A DNA stretch of 53,699 nt from an uncultured Flavobacteriales bacterium (GTDB lineage Bacteria; Bacteroidota; Bacteroidia; Flavobacteriales_E; Vicingaceae). The stretch covers positions 1-53,699 of the forward strand of contig CAJQON010000046.1 in NCBI GenBank assembly GCA_905479995.1, read 5' to 3'. The translations under genes and the position numbers were made by a program. Under the pieces are notes generated by a model. That model did not search any database, was not told the origin of the DNA, and saw nothing but the letters and a program-made list of their open reading frames with translations. Shown piece by piece: positions 35,176 to 43,340 of this stretch (its first letter is position 1; every line of letters begins with the position of its first letter).

Positions 35176-35220
35176 TATCTTATTTAATAGCCATTTTATA
35201 AACGGCTATTAAATAAGATA
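35176..35220. terminator. Perfect 17-bp-stem hairpin upstream of the TonB receptor
   Basis: TATCTTATTTAATAGCC (35176-35192) is exactly inverted at 35204-35220 around an 11-base loop. It lies 65 bases past the stop of the acidic lipoprotein and just upstream of the receptor promoter. Read on the minus strand the stem is followed by TTTATAG, so it may terminate the lipoprotein transcript; the plus-strand side is followed by six A. The stem has only three G:C pairs near the loop plus one further out. Confidence 0.6.
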
Positions 35221-35284
35221 AAAAACATCGTTTAGCTTAAACTAAAGGATTAAAAAAAAGAAAAAAATTGAAAAAAAAGAGGGA

Positions 35285-35647
35285 CTACCTTCCTCCACCG
35301 CCAAGCACAGGAGAATCAGTGATTGTTCCAACAACAACTCCAGAACCGACAACTACGCTAGTACCAGGACCTACGTCAGCATCATCATCATCTTCATTGT
35401 CATCTCCACCAATTATACCTCCATCAGACCCATCTCCAGAACCGTCATCACCTATTCCATCACCTATTCCATCACCTAGATCGTCCCCCAGAACAATACC
35501 TTCTCTCATACTTGAGTGATTAACTTGCTCATTAGAAACGCCCTCATCAAACTGAGGAACTGGCTCATTACCTTTTCTACAAGAACTCATAGATACAACT
35601 ATAGTTACTAGAAAAAGTATTAGATATTTAACTGAAATAAGTTTCAT
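35285..35647 (-). CDS. Gly/Asp-rich acidic small lipoprotein
   Basis: 120 residues from the ATG at 35647 (an ATG three codons earlier at 35656 would place the -7 box inside the gene). The signal ends S-M-S-S-C-R-K-G, a lipobox-like site. The mature protein has a repetitive acidic stretch of G-D-D-L-G-D-G-I-G-D-G-I-G-D-D units running into E-D-D-D-D-A-D-V, then a Gly/Val-rich tail ending G-G-G-G-R. The D-G-x-G-D repeats might bind calcium, but the spacing does not match a known repeat. No family is recognised. It lies just upstream of the TonB operon, separated by a hairpin and that operon's promoter. Confidence 0.7.
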   Translation of the reverse strand: MKLISVKYLILFLVTIVVSMSSCRKGNEPVPQFDEGVSNEQVNHSSMREGIVLGDDLGDGIGDGIGDDGSGDGSDGGIIGGDDNEDDDDADVGPGTSVVVGSGVVVGTITDSPVLGGGGR

Positions 35648-35653
35648 TACACA

Positions 35654-35661
35654 CAAAAATA
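35654..35661 (-). promoter_or_regulatory. Candidate -7 box (TATTTTTG) abutting the acidic lipoprotein start
   Basis: Exact TAnnTTTG on the minus strand ending 6 bases before the ATG at 35647, the same geometry as at yjbR and ruvC. No -33 TTTG at the usual spacing. Confidence 0.4.
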
Positions 35662-35801
35662 AGAATTTATTTAATAATAACGTGTTTTTTCAATTATTAT
35701 TATATCCCCACTTCTTTCTCTAAACAATAAACTTACGAAACTTATTACAAAATGAACCTCACAATGTATTAAAATTGTTGGTATTTTTACCCCACATTAT
35801 T

Positions 35802-36872
35802 TTGAAAATTTTCATACAAATATTATTATCTCCTTTCGCTCTTATCTATGGAGCCATTGTCTTTATAAGGAATAAGTTTTACGACTGGAACATCCTTAAA
35901 ACAACCCAATACACTATGCCTCTTATTTGTGTTGGAAATCTTTCTGTTGGAGGAACAGGAAAATCACCACACATAGAATATATTGTTCAATTATTTAATA
36001 AAGAGCTCAACGTTGCTACATTAAGTAGAGGTTATAAGCGAAAATCTAAAGGGTTTCAATTGGCCCAATCAGATGCTACAATAGAACTTATTGGCGATGA
36101 GCCCTTACAATTTAAACGTAAGTTTAACGACTTAGTTGTAGCGGTTGATGAAGACAGGGTTCACGGTGTAGCTCAACTTATAAAAAAACAACCCAACCTT
36201 GACCTTATACTTTTAGATGATGCCTATCAGCACCGCGCAATAAAAGCAGGAGTAAACATTTTAATTACAGAGTACAATAACTTATTTTTAAATGATTACC
36301 TCCTACCTTCTGGTAGACTTAGAGATTGGAGGTTTGAGCATAAACGAGCTGATATAATTGTTATTTCTAAATCACCCAAAGATATTAGCAACACTGAACG
36401 CAAAGAAATTTTAAGTAAAATTAATTCAACCAATAATCAGCACATTTATTTCTCTTATATAAACTATGCCGAGTTAAACCCTTTTACTAAATCTGCCAAC
36501 TCTCTAAAATTACCCGAAGCTAAAGCCTTAGATGTTTTACTGATTACAGGAATTGGTAACCCCACACCGTTATTTCAGCACGTATCATTGGCATTTAAAT
36601 CGGTTACCCACCTTAGCTACCCCGATCATCATACCTATACAGGAAGCAACATTAACAGTATAAAAGCTGCTTTTAATAAATTAGATGGAAATAATAAAAT
36701 TATAATTTCTACCGAAAAAGATATAATGCGATTATCTTTGCCATCTATTTTTAAAGTTATTCAGGAGATTCCTATTTTTTATATACCAATTAAGGTTGAA
36801 TTTAATGCGAATGATAAGAAGGGCTTTGAAAATGAATTAATAAATTATGTTAGACCAAACAAAGGAAACTAG
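35802..36872 (+). CDS. lpxK: Tetraacyldisaccharide 4'-kinase
   Basis: LpxK phosphorylates the 4' position of the lipid A disaccharide precursor on the cytoplasmic face of the inner membrane. I choose the TTG at 35802, which gives M-K-I-F-I-Q-I-L-L-S-P-F-A-L-I-Y-G, the usual N-terminal membrane anchor, and 356 residues; an earlier in-frame TTG at 35775 would add nine. The Walker A motif is I-C-V-G-N-L-S-V-G-G-T-G-K-S-P-H, followed by L-S-R-G-Y-K-R-K-S-K-G and L-L-D-D-A-Y-Q-H-R (catalytic Asp region), then L-P-S-G-R-L-R-D. It opens a plus-strand run that also holds lpxH. Confidence 0.95.
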   Translation: MKIFIQILLSPFALIYGAIVFIRNKFYDWNILKTTQYTMPLICVGNLSVGGTGKSPHIEYIVQLFNKELNVATLSRGYKRKSKGFQLAQSDATIELIGDEPLQFKRKFNDLVVAVDEDRVHGVAQLIKKQPNLDLILLDDAYQHRAIKAGVNILITEYNNLFLNDYLLPSGRLRDWRFEHKRADIIVISKSPKDISNTERKEILSKINSTNNQHIYFSYINYAELNPFTKSANSLKLPEAKALDVLLITGIGNPTPLFQHVSLAFKSVTHLSYPDHHTYTGSNINSIKAAFNKLDGNNKIIISTEKDIMRLSLPSIFKVIQEIPIFYIPIKVEFNANDKKGFENELINYVRPNKGN

Positions 36873-36900
36873 AACTTCTTAGTGAATTATATTTAAATAA

Positions 36901-38349
36901 ATGAGTGTTTACGACAAATATGAAGTTGTTATTGGATTAGAAATTCATGCTCAACTCTCCACAAAAAGCAAGGCTTACACTTCAGATTCTACAGAATTCG
37001 GATCAACTCCTAATACTAATATTAGTCCTATTTCTTTAGGCCACCCAGGCACCTTACCTCGTTTAAATAAGAACAACATTGAATATGGAGTAAGGTTAGG
37101 ATTAGCAGTAAATGCTGACATTAGAGAACGAAATGAATTTGCACGTAAAAATTACTTTTACGCAGATCTTCCAAAAGGCTATCAAATTACTCAGGATACG
37201 ACTCCTATTTGTAACAATGGTTACATTACTCTATTTCCTAATAGTAGCCAAGAGCGAAAAATAAATATCACAAGAATTCATCTTGAAGAAGATGCTGGAA
37301 AAAGTATTCACGATCAAGATCCTTTTCATTCGTTAATTGATTTAAATAGAGCCGGAGTGGCTTTAGTCGAAATTGTTTCTGAACCAGAAATTAAATCTGC
37401 TGAAGAAGCAGCTGAATATGTTACCCAAGTTAGAAAATTGGTGCGTTATCTCGAAATATGCGATGGTAATATGGAAGAGGGAAGTTTACGTTGTGATGCA
37501 AATGTTTCGGTAATGCTTAAAGGTTCCAACACTTTTGGGGAACGAACAGAAACAAAAAACATGAATTCTATTCGTAATGTGAAACGAGCGATTGAATTTG
37601 AAATTATAAGACAAATAGACCTTATTGAAGCTGGTGGAAAAATTAACATGGAAACACGAAGTTTTAATGCTGCAGATGGTTCTACTTTTTTGCTTAGATC
37701 TAAAGAAGAAGCTCACGATTACCGCTATTTTCCGGAGCCAGATTTACAACCAACACATGTAAATGAAGATTACATTAGCAAGGTTAAGGATACGCTCCCT
37801 ATTTTGCCCAACGATCTTTATAAAAAATACACCTCTGAATATGGCCTTTCTGAGTATGATGCAAACATTATTGTTGAGTCTAAACCTTTTGCACTCTACT
37901 TTAATGAAATTTGCAACTACACCAAAAATTATAAGGCAGCTGCAAACTGGATAAACGGAACGGTTAAGTCTTTTTTAAATAAGAATGCTAAATCAATTGA
38001 GGAACTTACGTTTTTAACTCCAAAAGATATAGCCGAAATTATTGAGTTAATTGACTCTGGAAAAATTAGTAATACGATAGCTGAACAAAAAATATTTCCT
38101 GCAAAAGTTAGTGGCAACGAAAGTGCTGTTGAAATTGCTGAAAGATTAAACCTTATTCAAGAAAGTGGTAGTGATGCACTTGAAGATTATATTAAACAAG
38201 TTTTTGAGCAAAACCCAAGTGAAGTTGAACGTTACAAAAATGGTGAGAAACAATTAACGGGCTTTTTAATGGGGCAGTTAATGAAAGTTTCTGGTGGAAA
38301 AGCCGACCCCAAAAAAGCCAATCAATTATTAAGAGAAATGTTAACCTAA
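36901..38349 (+). CDS. gatB: Asp/Glu-tRNA(Asn/Gln) amidotransferase subunit B
   Basis: 482 residues, normal for GatB. Motifs: Y-E-V-V-I-G-L-E-I-H-A-Q-L, L-G-H-P-G-T-L-P, R-K-N-Y-F-Y-A-D-L-P-K-G-Y-Q-I-T-Q, H-L-E-E-D-A-G-K-S, D-L-N-R-A-G-V-A-L-V-E-I-V-S-E-P and S-L-R-C-D-A-N-V-S-V, with the C-terminal helical YqeY-like domain ending L-M-G-Q-L-M-K-V-S-G-G-K-A-D-P. With GatA and GatC it converts mischarged Glu-tRNA(Gln) or Asp-tRNA(Asn). gatA and gatC are not here. It lies 28 bases after lpxK and 9 before the next gene. Confidence 0.98.
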   Translation: MSVYDKYEVVIGLEIHAQLSTKSKAYTSDSTEFGSTPNTNISPISLGHPGTLPRLNKNNIEYGVRLGLAVNADIRERNEFARKNYFYADLPKGYQITQDTTPICNNGYITLFPNSSQERKINITRIHLEEDAGKSIHDQDPFHSLIDLNRAGVALVEIVSEPEIKSAEEAAEYVTQVRKLVRYLEICDGNMEEGSLRCDANVSVMLKGSNTFGERTETKNMNSIRNVKRAIEFEIIRQIDLIEAGGKINMETRSFNAADGSTFLLRSKEEAHDYRYFPEPDLQPTHVNEDYISKVKDTLPILPNDLYKKYTSEYGLSEYDANIIVESKPFALYFNEICNYTKNYKAAANWINGTVKSFLNKNAKSIEELTFLTPKDIAEIIELIDSGKISNTIAEQKIFPAKVSGNESAVEIAERLNLIQESGSDALEDYIKQVFEQNPSEVERYKNGEKQLTGFLMGQLMKVSGGKADPKKANQLLREMLT

Positions 38350-38358
38350 AAACATACC

Positions 38359-39486
38359 ATGAAAAAAATAATTCTATTTATCATCCCTTCCGTCCTATTG
38401 TTTGCTTGTGGAGGAACAAATGAAGACAGTTCTAGTACTTCCATAACAGGAACTTTAACCGGTTTACCTGAAGGAACTGCTATTTACTTAGACTATCTTT
38501 TACCAACAGAACTATTTGCTAAAGATACTGCGATTATAGATGTTGATGGTAATTATAGCTTTAAGTATCAACCTGAACAATTGGGGTATTATAGGTTAAG
38601 AATAAACAACCAGAACTTTATTAATTTAATTTTAAATGTTGGAGAAACCCCTACTATAAATGGAGACGGAACAAACCTTATGGATTCATATAGTATTGAA
38701 GGTTCTGAAGGTTCTGTTCAATTAAAAGATTTTAACAGTGCTATAAAATTGGATTATTTGTACCAAGATTCATTGAATAAGTTTTTTCAAGCCAACCAAA
38801 ATAATCAGCAAGCTTTTATAGAGGTTCAAGCAAAATCTATTGCTTCCGGAAATAAGTTGAAAGATTATTATATTTCGATAATTAATGCTAACCCTGGTTC
38901 TTTACTTAGCTTGGCCGCGGTACAACAATTGGATGCCGAAGTTTACATTGAGCAATATAAAAAGGTAGATGAAGCAATGGCCAAAACCATGTCTGGAACA
39001 CCTTATTTTAATGTGTTGCATGAAAAGGTAGAAAGTTTATTAAGACTCGCTACAGGAGGAGAGGCTCCAAACTTTACGCTGAATGATAGGGACGGAAATC
39101 CAGTTTCTTTAAATGATTTAAGGGGTAATGTTGTTTTGGTAGATTTTTGGGCTTCATGGTGCAGACCTTGTCGTGCAGAGAATCCAAATGTTGTTAAAGC
39201 ATACAACAAATACCATAACAAAGGCTTTGAAGTATTTAGTGTTTCATTAGATGGTATGCCTCAACAACAAAATGCTAAGCAAGATTGGCTAACTGCCATT
39301 GAAAAAGATGGCTTATTGTGGAAAAACCACGCAAGTGATTTGCAAGGTTGGCAATCTTCTGTTGTTCCAATTTACGGAATACAAGGCATTCCTTTTACTA
39401 TTTTAATTGACAAAGAGGGAAAAGTGATTGCTAAAAATGTAAGAGGACAAGCATTAGAAGAAAAATTAAAAGAAATTTTTGGCTAA
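38359..39486 (+). CDS. DUF4369-thioredoxin fold lipoprotein (TlpA/ResA-like)
   Basis: 375 residues with a lipoprotein signal ending L-L-F-A-C-G-G. Residues ~28-120 form the beta DUF4369-type domain (I-T-G-T-L-T-G-L-P-E-G-T-A-I-Y-L), then a helical linker, and a C-terminal thioredoxin domain (about 230-370): A-P-N-F-T-L-N-D-R-D-G-N-P-V, V-D-F-W-A-S-W-C-R-P-C-R (redox CxxC at residues 268-271) and I-P-F-T-I-L-I-D-K-E-G cis-Pro loop. It is expected to reduce or isomerise disulfides, or serve cytochrome maturation, in the periplasm. The family is very common in Bacteroidota. It sits 3 bases before the M1 peptidase. Confidence 0.95.
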   Translation: MKKIILFIIPSVLLFACGGTNEDSSSTSITGTLTGLPEGTAIYLDYLLPTELFAKDTAIIDVDGNYSFKYQPEQLGYYRLRINNQNFINLILNVGETPTINGDGTNLMDSYSIEGSEGSVQLKDFNSAIKLDYLYQDSLNKFFQANQNNQQAFIEVQAKSIASGNKLKDYYISIINANPGSLLSLAAVQQLDAEVYIEQYKKVDEAMAKTMSGTPYFNVLHEKVESLLRLATGGEAPNFTLNDRDGNPVSLNDLRGNVVLVDFWASWCRPCRAENPNVVKAYNKYHNKGFEVFSVSLDGMPQQQNAKQDWLTAIEKDGLLWKNHASDLQGWQSSVVPIYGIQGIPFTILIDKEGKVIAKNVRGQALEEKLKEIFG

Positions 39487-39489
39487 CCA

Positions 39490-42400
39490 TTGCACAAAAT
39501 AGCTCTCATATCAATATTTGTTTTGATGCAAACGATTGGTTTTTCTCAAAATGAAAAACCTTACTTTCAGCAGCAGGTTAATTACACCATTGATGTTGAG
39601 TTGAATGATAAAAACCATGAGCTTAAAGCTTTTGAAACAATTGTTTACACCAATAATTCAGAAAAAACGCTCCATTCAATTTACTTTCACCTTTGGCCTA
39701 ATGCTTACAAAAAGTACAATACTGCTTTAGGCCAACAAAAACTTGAAGACCACAGCACTATTCTATATCATGCCGAAGACAGTATTTTGGGTTTTATAGA
39801 TGAACTGGATTTTAGGGCAGGTAAAGAACCATTGGAATGGTATTATACTTCTGATGAAGACATTTGTTTGGTTCATTTATTAGATCCTTTAAAGCCTGGT
39901 GATAGTGTTACTATTTCGACACCTTTTCATGTTAAATTACCATCTGGTGAATTATCGCGATTAGGCCATATAGGTGAATCTTACCAAATTACACAATGGT
40001 ATCCTAAACCAGCAGTTTACGATAAAGATGGTTGGCACCAAATGCCTTATTTAGATCAAGGAGAATTTTATTCAGAGTTCGGAACATTTGATGTATCAAT
40101 TTCTCTACCAAACAATTATGTGGTTGGAGCCACTGGTGATTTAGTGAATGGTGAAAAAGAAATGGAATGGCTTAATAAAAAGGCTAAAGAAACAGCAGCT
40201 GGTATTGCAAATGGAAGTATTCCTAACACTGCAAAGGGAATACCTAACATGGATTTTCCTGCATCAAGTAATTTTAGTAAAACATTGCATTACCACCAAG
40301 AAAATGTACACGATTTTGCTTGGTTTGCCGACAAGAGATACCACGTTTTAAAAGGCGAAGTAGAATTGCCTCACACCAAAAGAAAAGTTACTACTTGGAC
40401 CATGTTTACCAATAATGAAGGCAATTTATGGGCAAACAGCATTGAATACATTAATGATGCAACATATTATTACTCTTTATGGAATGGAGATTATCCTTAC
40501 AACAATATTACTGCGGTTGATGGATCAATAAGTGCTGGTGGCGGAATGGAATATCCAAATGTTACCGTTATTGGAGAATCATATAATGACTTTGGTTTAG
40601 AAACTGTTATTATGCATGAAGTTGGTCACAATTGGTTTTATGGAATTTTAGGAACCAATGAAAGAGAGCATGCTTGGATGGATGAGGGTATAAACTCTAT
40701 GAATGAAAACAGGTACATCGAAACCAAGTATCCTAAACGCAGTTTACTTGGCGGAGAAAATAATGCTAACGATTCGATAAAAAACAAAAAGACACCATTA
40801 CACTTTTTTGATTTGAATCAATACAAACATAAAGCTTCATATGAGTTAGCTTACTTATTTAATACAAGTAAAAATCTTGATCAACCTATTGAATTTGATG
40901 GTGCTGAATATACTTCAAGCAATTATGGTGGAATTGTATATTCTAAAACAGCCTTAATTTTTGATTATTTAATGGCTTATTTAGGTGAAGAAACTTATGA
41001 CAAATGCATGCAGCGTTATTTTATAGATTGGAAATTTAAACATCCTCAACCTGAAGATTTACAATTAATATTTGAAGAAGAAACTGGAAAAGATTTAAGC
41101 TGGTTTTTTATCGACTTAATTAAAACCACTAAACACTTAGATTATAAAATTGTTCGTACAAAAAAAGACACGAGTGATACAACCAATGTATTATTAAAGG
41201 TTAGACGAAAAGGACAAGTAGATGGCCCTTTTTCAATATCTGGTGTTACTAAAAATGGTGAAATAATAACAACACAATGGTATGAACCTATTGGCAAAAA
41301 GGCCTTTGTACCATTTGTAAAAGGCAATTATTATAAATATAGAATTGATGCAGAATTAAATATCCCTGAGATTAAAAGAAAAAACAACACGCTACAAACC
41401 AAAGGATTATTGAAAACTACTGAGCCATTCCGTTTGCAATGGCTAGGAAGCTTAGAAAATCCTGATAAAACACAACTTTTCTTTACGCCAATAGCTGGAT
41501 GGAACATGAATGATAAAGGAATGTTAGGTGTAGCGTTTTACAACAACACCCTTCCTTTTAAAAAGTTTGAATATGTATTGGCTCCACTTTATGGTTTTAG
41601 CTCAGAAAACATTAATGGATATGCTAGTATACAATACCATATTTCGCCCAATACAGTTTTTCAAGATGTTGCAATTGGTGCAAACACTGCATCCTTTTCT
41701 TACTTAAGATTTAATACCAACCAAAACACAGATGGTAGAGAGGTTTTAGAATATTATAAATTTTCTCCTTTTGTAGAATTTATGTTTAAGAAAAAAAGAG
41801 CCCGACAGTTTAGTCAGCCATATGCAAAAATTGAGCATATAACTATTTTTGAAGAAAAGGCCAATTACACTCGAAATAGTCAGAATATTAACACCTATAG
41901 TGTTGACCTTGAAAATTATTATGTCAATCGACTCTCTATTGGTATCAACAATTCACACCCAATAAATCCTTTTGAAGCCAGTGTAGTTTTTCTGCAATCA
42001 GCAGATTTTGTAAAAATGGATTTAACAGCAGATTATCATTTTGCTTATACCAAAGAAAAAACAGGCTTAGACATTAGAATATTTTTGGGTCGATTTTTAT
42101 ATAACAATTATGCAAACAGCAATTTTAATTATAGCTTAAGTGGTAATTCAGATTACACTTACGACCAAGTTTTTGTTGCTCGAAACACACCAAATCATTT
42201 TTTAAACCAACAAGTAGCTATTACTGATGGAGGTTTTAAAAACTTAACAACCACTCGGTCTGGTGATAGTTGGCTATCTTCTATTAATGTAAAAAGTAAT
42301 CTGTTTTCTCGTACAATTAGTATTTATGGTGATTTTGGTTTGGTTGGTTTTACTGATTACGATTTTAACAACAATGAAATAGATGGTGTTACCGATGCCA

Positions 42401-42570
42401 CCTATAATTTTGGAATTGCACTCAATATTATTCCCAACTATTTTGAGGTTTATTTTCCCGTTTATATGTCAAGCGATCTTAATCAACTAAGCTATGGTGA
42501 AAAGATTCGGTTTACTTTGAATATTAATCAACTTAATCCGTTTAAGTTTGCTAGGAAATTCGATCTTTAG
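39490..42570 (+). CDS. M1 family metallopeptidase with C-terminal beta-barrel-like region
   Basis: 1026 residues. The start is TTG at 39490, giving a good signal peptide (H-K-I-A-L-I-S-I-F-V-L-M-Q-T-I-G-F-S-Q); the later ATG would cut it. The M1 domain (about residues 30-560) has S-A-G-G-G-M-E-Y-P-N (the GAMEN-like exopeptidase motif position), the zinc site H-E-V-G-H-N-W (His376, Glu377) and the third ligand in W-M-D-E-G. The last ~400 residues are rich in alternating Tyr/Phe strands (G-V-A-F-Y-N-N, F-S-Y-L-R-F-N, I-R-F-T-L-N-I-N-Q-L) and end K-F-D-L, which reads like an outer-membrane barrel. Protease-barrel fusion is inferred from pattern only. Confidence 0.9.
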   Translation: MHKIALISIFVLMQTIGFSQNEKPYFQQQVNYTIDVELNDKNHELKAFETIVYTNNSEKTLHSIYFHLWPNAYKKYNTALGQQKLEDHSTILYHAEDSILGFIDELDFRAGKEPLEWYYTSDEDICLVHLLDPLKPGDSVTISTPFHVKLPSGELSRLGHIGESYQITQWYPKPAVYDKDGWHQMPYLDQGEFYSEFGTFDVSISLPNNYVVGATGDLVNGEKEMEWLNKKAKETAAGIANGSIPNTAKGIPNMDFPASSNFSKTLHYHQENVHDFAWFADKRYHVLKGEVELPHTKRKVTTWTMFTNNEGNLWANSIEYINDATYYYSLWNGDYPYNNITAVDGSISAGGGMEYPNVTVIGESYNDFGLETVIMHEVGHNWFYGILGTNEREHAWMDEGINSMNENRYIETKYPKRSLLGGENNANDSIKNKKTPLHFFDLNQYKHKASYELAYLFNTSKNLDQPIEFDGAEYTSSNYGGIVYSKTALIFDYLMAYLGEETYDKCMQRYFIDWKFKHPQPEDLQLIFEEETGKDLSWFFIDLIKTTKHLDYKIVRTKKDTSDTTNVLLKVRRKGQVDGPFSISGVTKNGEIITTQWYEPIGKKAFVPFVKGNYYKYRIDAELNIPEIKRKNNTLQTKGLLKTTEPFRLQWLGSLENPDKTQLFFTPIAGWNMNDKGMLGVAFYNNTLPFKKFEYVLAPLYGFSSENINGYASIQYHISPNTVFQDVAIGANTASFSYLRFNTNQNTDGREVLEYYKFSPFVEFMFKKKRARQFSQPYAKIEHITIFEEKANYTRNSQNINTYSVDLENYYVNRLSIGINNSHPINPFEASVVFLQSADFVKMDLTADYHFAYTKEKTGLDIRIFLGRFLYNNYANSNFNYSLSGNSDYTYDQVFVARNTPNHFLNQQVAITDGGFKNLTTTRSGDSWLSSINVKSNLFSRTISIYGDFGLVGFTDYDFNNNEIDGVTDATYNFGIALNIIPNYFEVYFPVYMSSDLNQLSYGEKIRFTLNINQLNPFKFARKFDL

Positions 42571-42573
42571 TTA

Positions 42574-43338
42574 ATGGAATCCATAGAAAGAAATAAAATT
42601 TATTTTGCCTCCGACTTTCATTTGGGTGCTCCCAATGAAAAAGAGAGTCTTAAGCGTGAGCGGTTAATTATTCAGTGGCTTGATGAAATTAAGGCTGATG
42701 CCAAAGAAATCTATTTGGTTGGTGATTTATTTGATTTTTGGTTTGAATACCAACACGTAATTCCAAGAGGTTTTGTACGGTTTCAAGGTAAAATTGCTGA
42801 ATTAACAGATAGCGGAATACCTATTCATGTTTTTACGGGAAATCATGACATGTGGATTTTTGATTATTTACCAAAAGAATTAGGTGTAACACTATACCGA
42901 GAGCCTATTACTCGATCTTTTAACGGTAAAAAAGTTCATATTGGACATGGAGATGGCTTAGGTCCTGGAGATACAAAGTACAAAATGCTAAAAGGAATTT
43001 TTAATAGCAAAATATGTCAATGGGCATTTGCTCGCATACATCCTAACTTTGGAATTGGCATTGCCAATGCTTGGAGCAGAAAAAGTAGAAAAACAAATAT
43101 TGATTACGATGAAGTTTTTCATGGTGAAGAAAAAGAACAGCTTATTCAATACTGTAAGTCTTTTGTTGAAACAGATGCAACAATAGATTACTTTGTATTT
43201 GGACACCGCCATTTGCCATTAGAAATTAGCATTAACGATAAAAGCACCTACATTAATTTAGGAGAATGGATTAAGTACAACTCCTATGCTGTATTAGATG
43301 GAGACAAATTAGAAATGAAAGTTTTCGGCAAGAAATAA
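42574..43338 (+). CDS. lpxH: UDP-2,3-diacylglucosamine diphosphatase (LpxH-like)
   Basis: 254 residues of the metallophosphoesterase fold. Metal-binding motifs in order: Y-F-A-S-D-F-H-L-G-A-P, L-V-G-D-L-F-D-F-W-F-E, F-T-G-N-H-D-M-W, H-I-G-H-G-D-G-L-G-P-G-D and V-F-G-H-R-H-L-P. This is the LpxH arrangement, cleaving UDP-2,3-diacylglucosamine to lipid X before LpxB; LpxK acts after it and is encoded 5.7 kb upstream in the same run. It starts 3 bases after the peptidase, and the stop lies 2 bases from the convergent patatin stop. The generic alternative is an unspecified calcineurin-like phosphoesterase, but the context favours LpxH. Confidence 0.88.
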   Translation: MESIERNKIYFASDFHLGAPNEKESLKRERLIIQWLDEIKADAKEIYLVGDLFDFWFEYQHVIPRGFVRFQGKIAELTDSGIPIHVFTGNHDMWIFDYLPKELGVTLYREPITRSFNGKKVHIGHGDGLGPGDTKYKMLKGIFNSKICQWAFARIHPNFGIGIANAWSRKSRKTNIDYDEVFHGEEKEQLIQYCKSFVETDATIDYFVFGHRHLPLEISINDKSTYINLGEWIKYNSYAVLDGDKLEMKVFGKK

Positions 43339-43340
43339 CA

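Noticed and set aside
35176-35220. Riboswitch ahead of the TonB receptor
   Set aside because: It is a simple A+T-rich stem located upstream of the predicted receptor promoter, so it would not be part of the receptor mRNA.
35268-35519. Plus-strand Pro/Ser-rich open frame
   Set aside because: It is the complement of the Gly/Asp-rich repeat of the minus-strand lipoprotein; its composition follows from that repeat.
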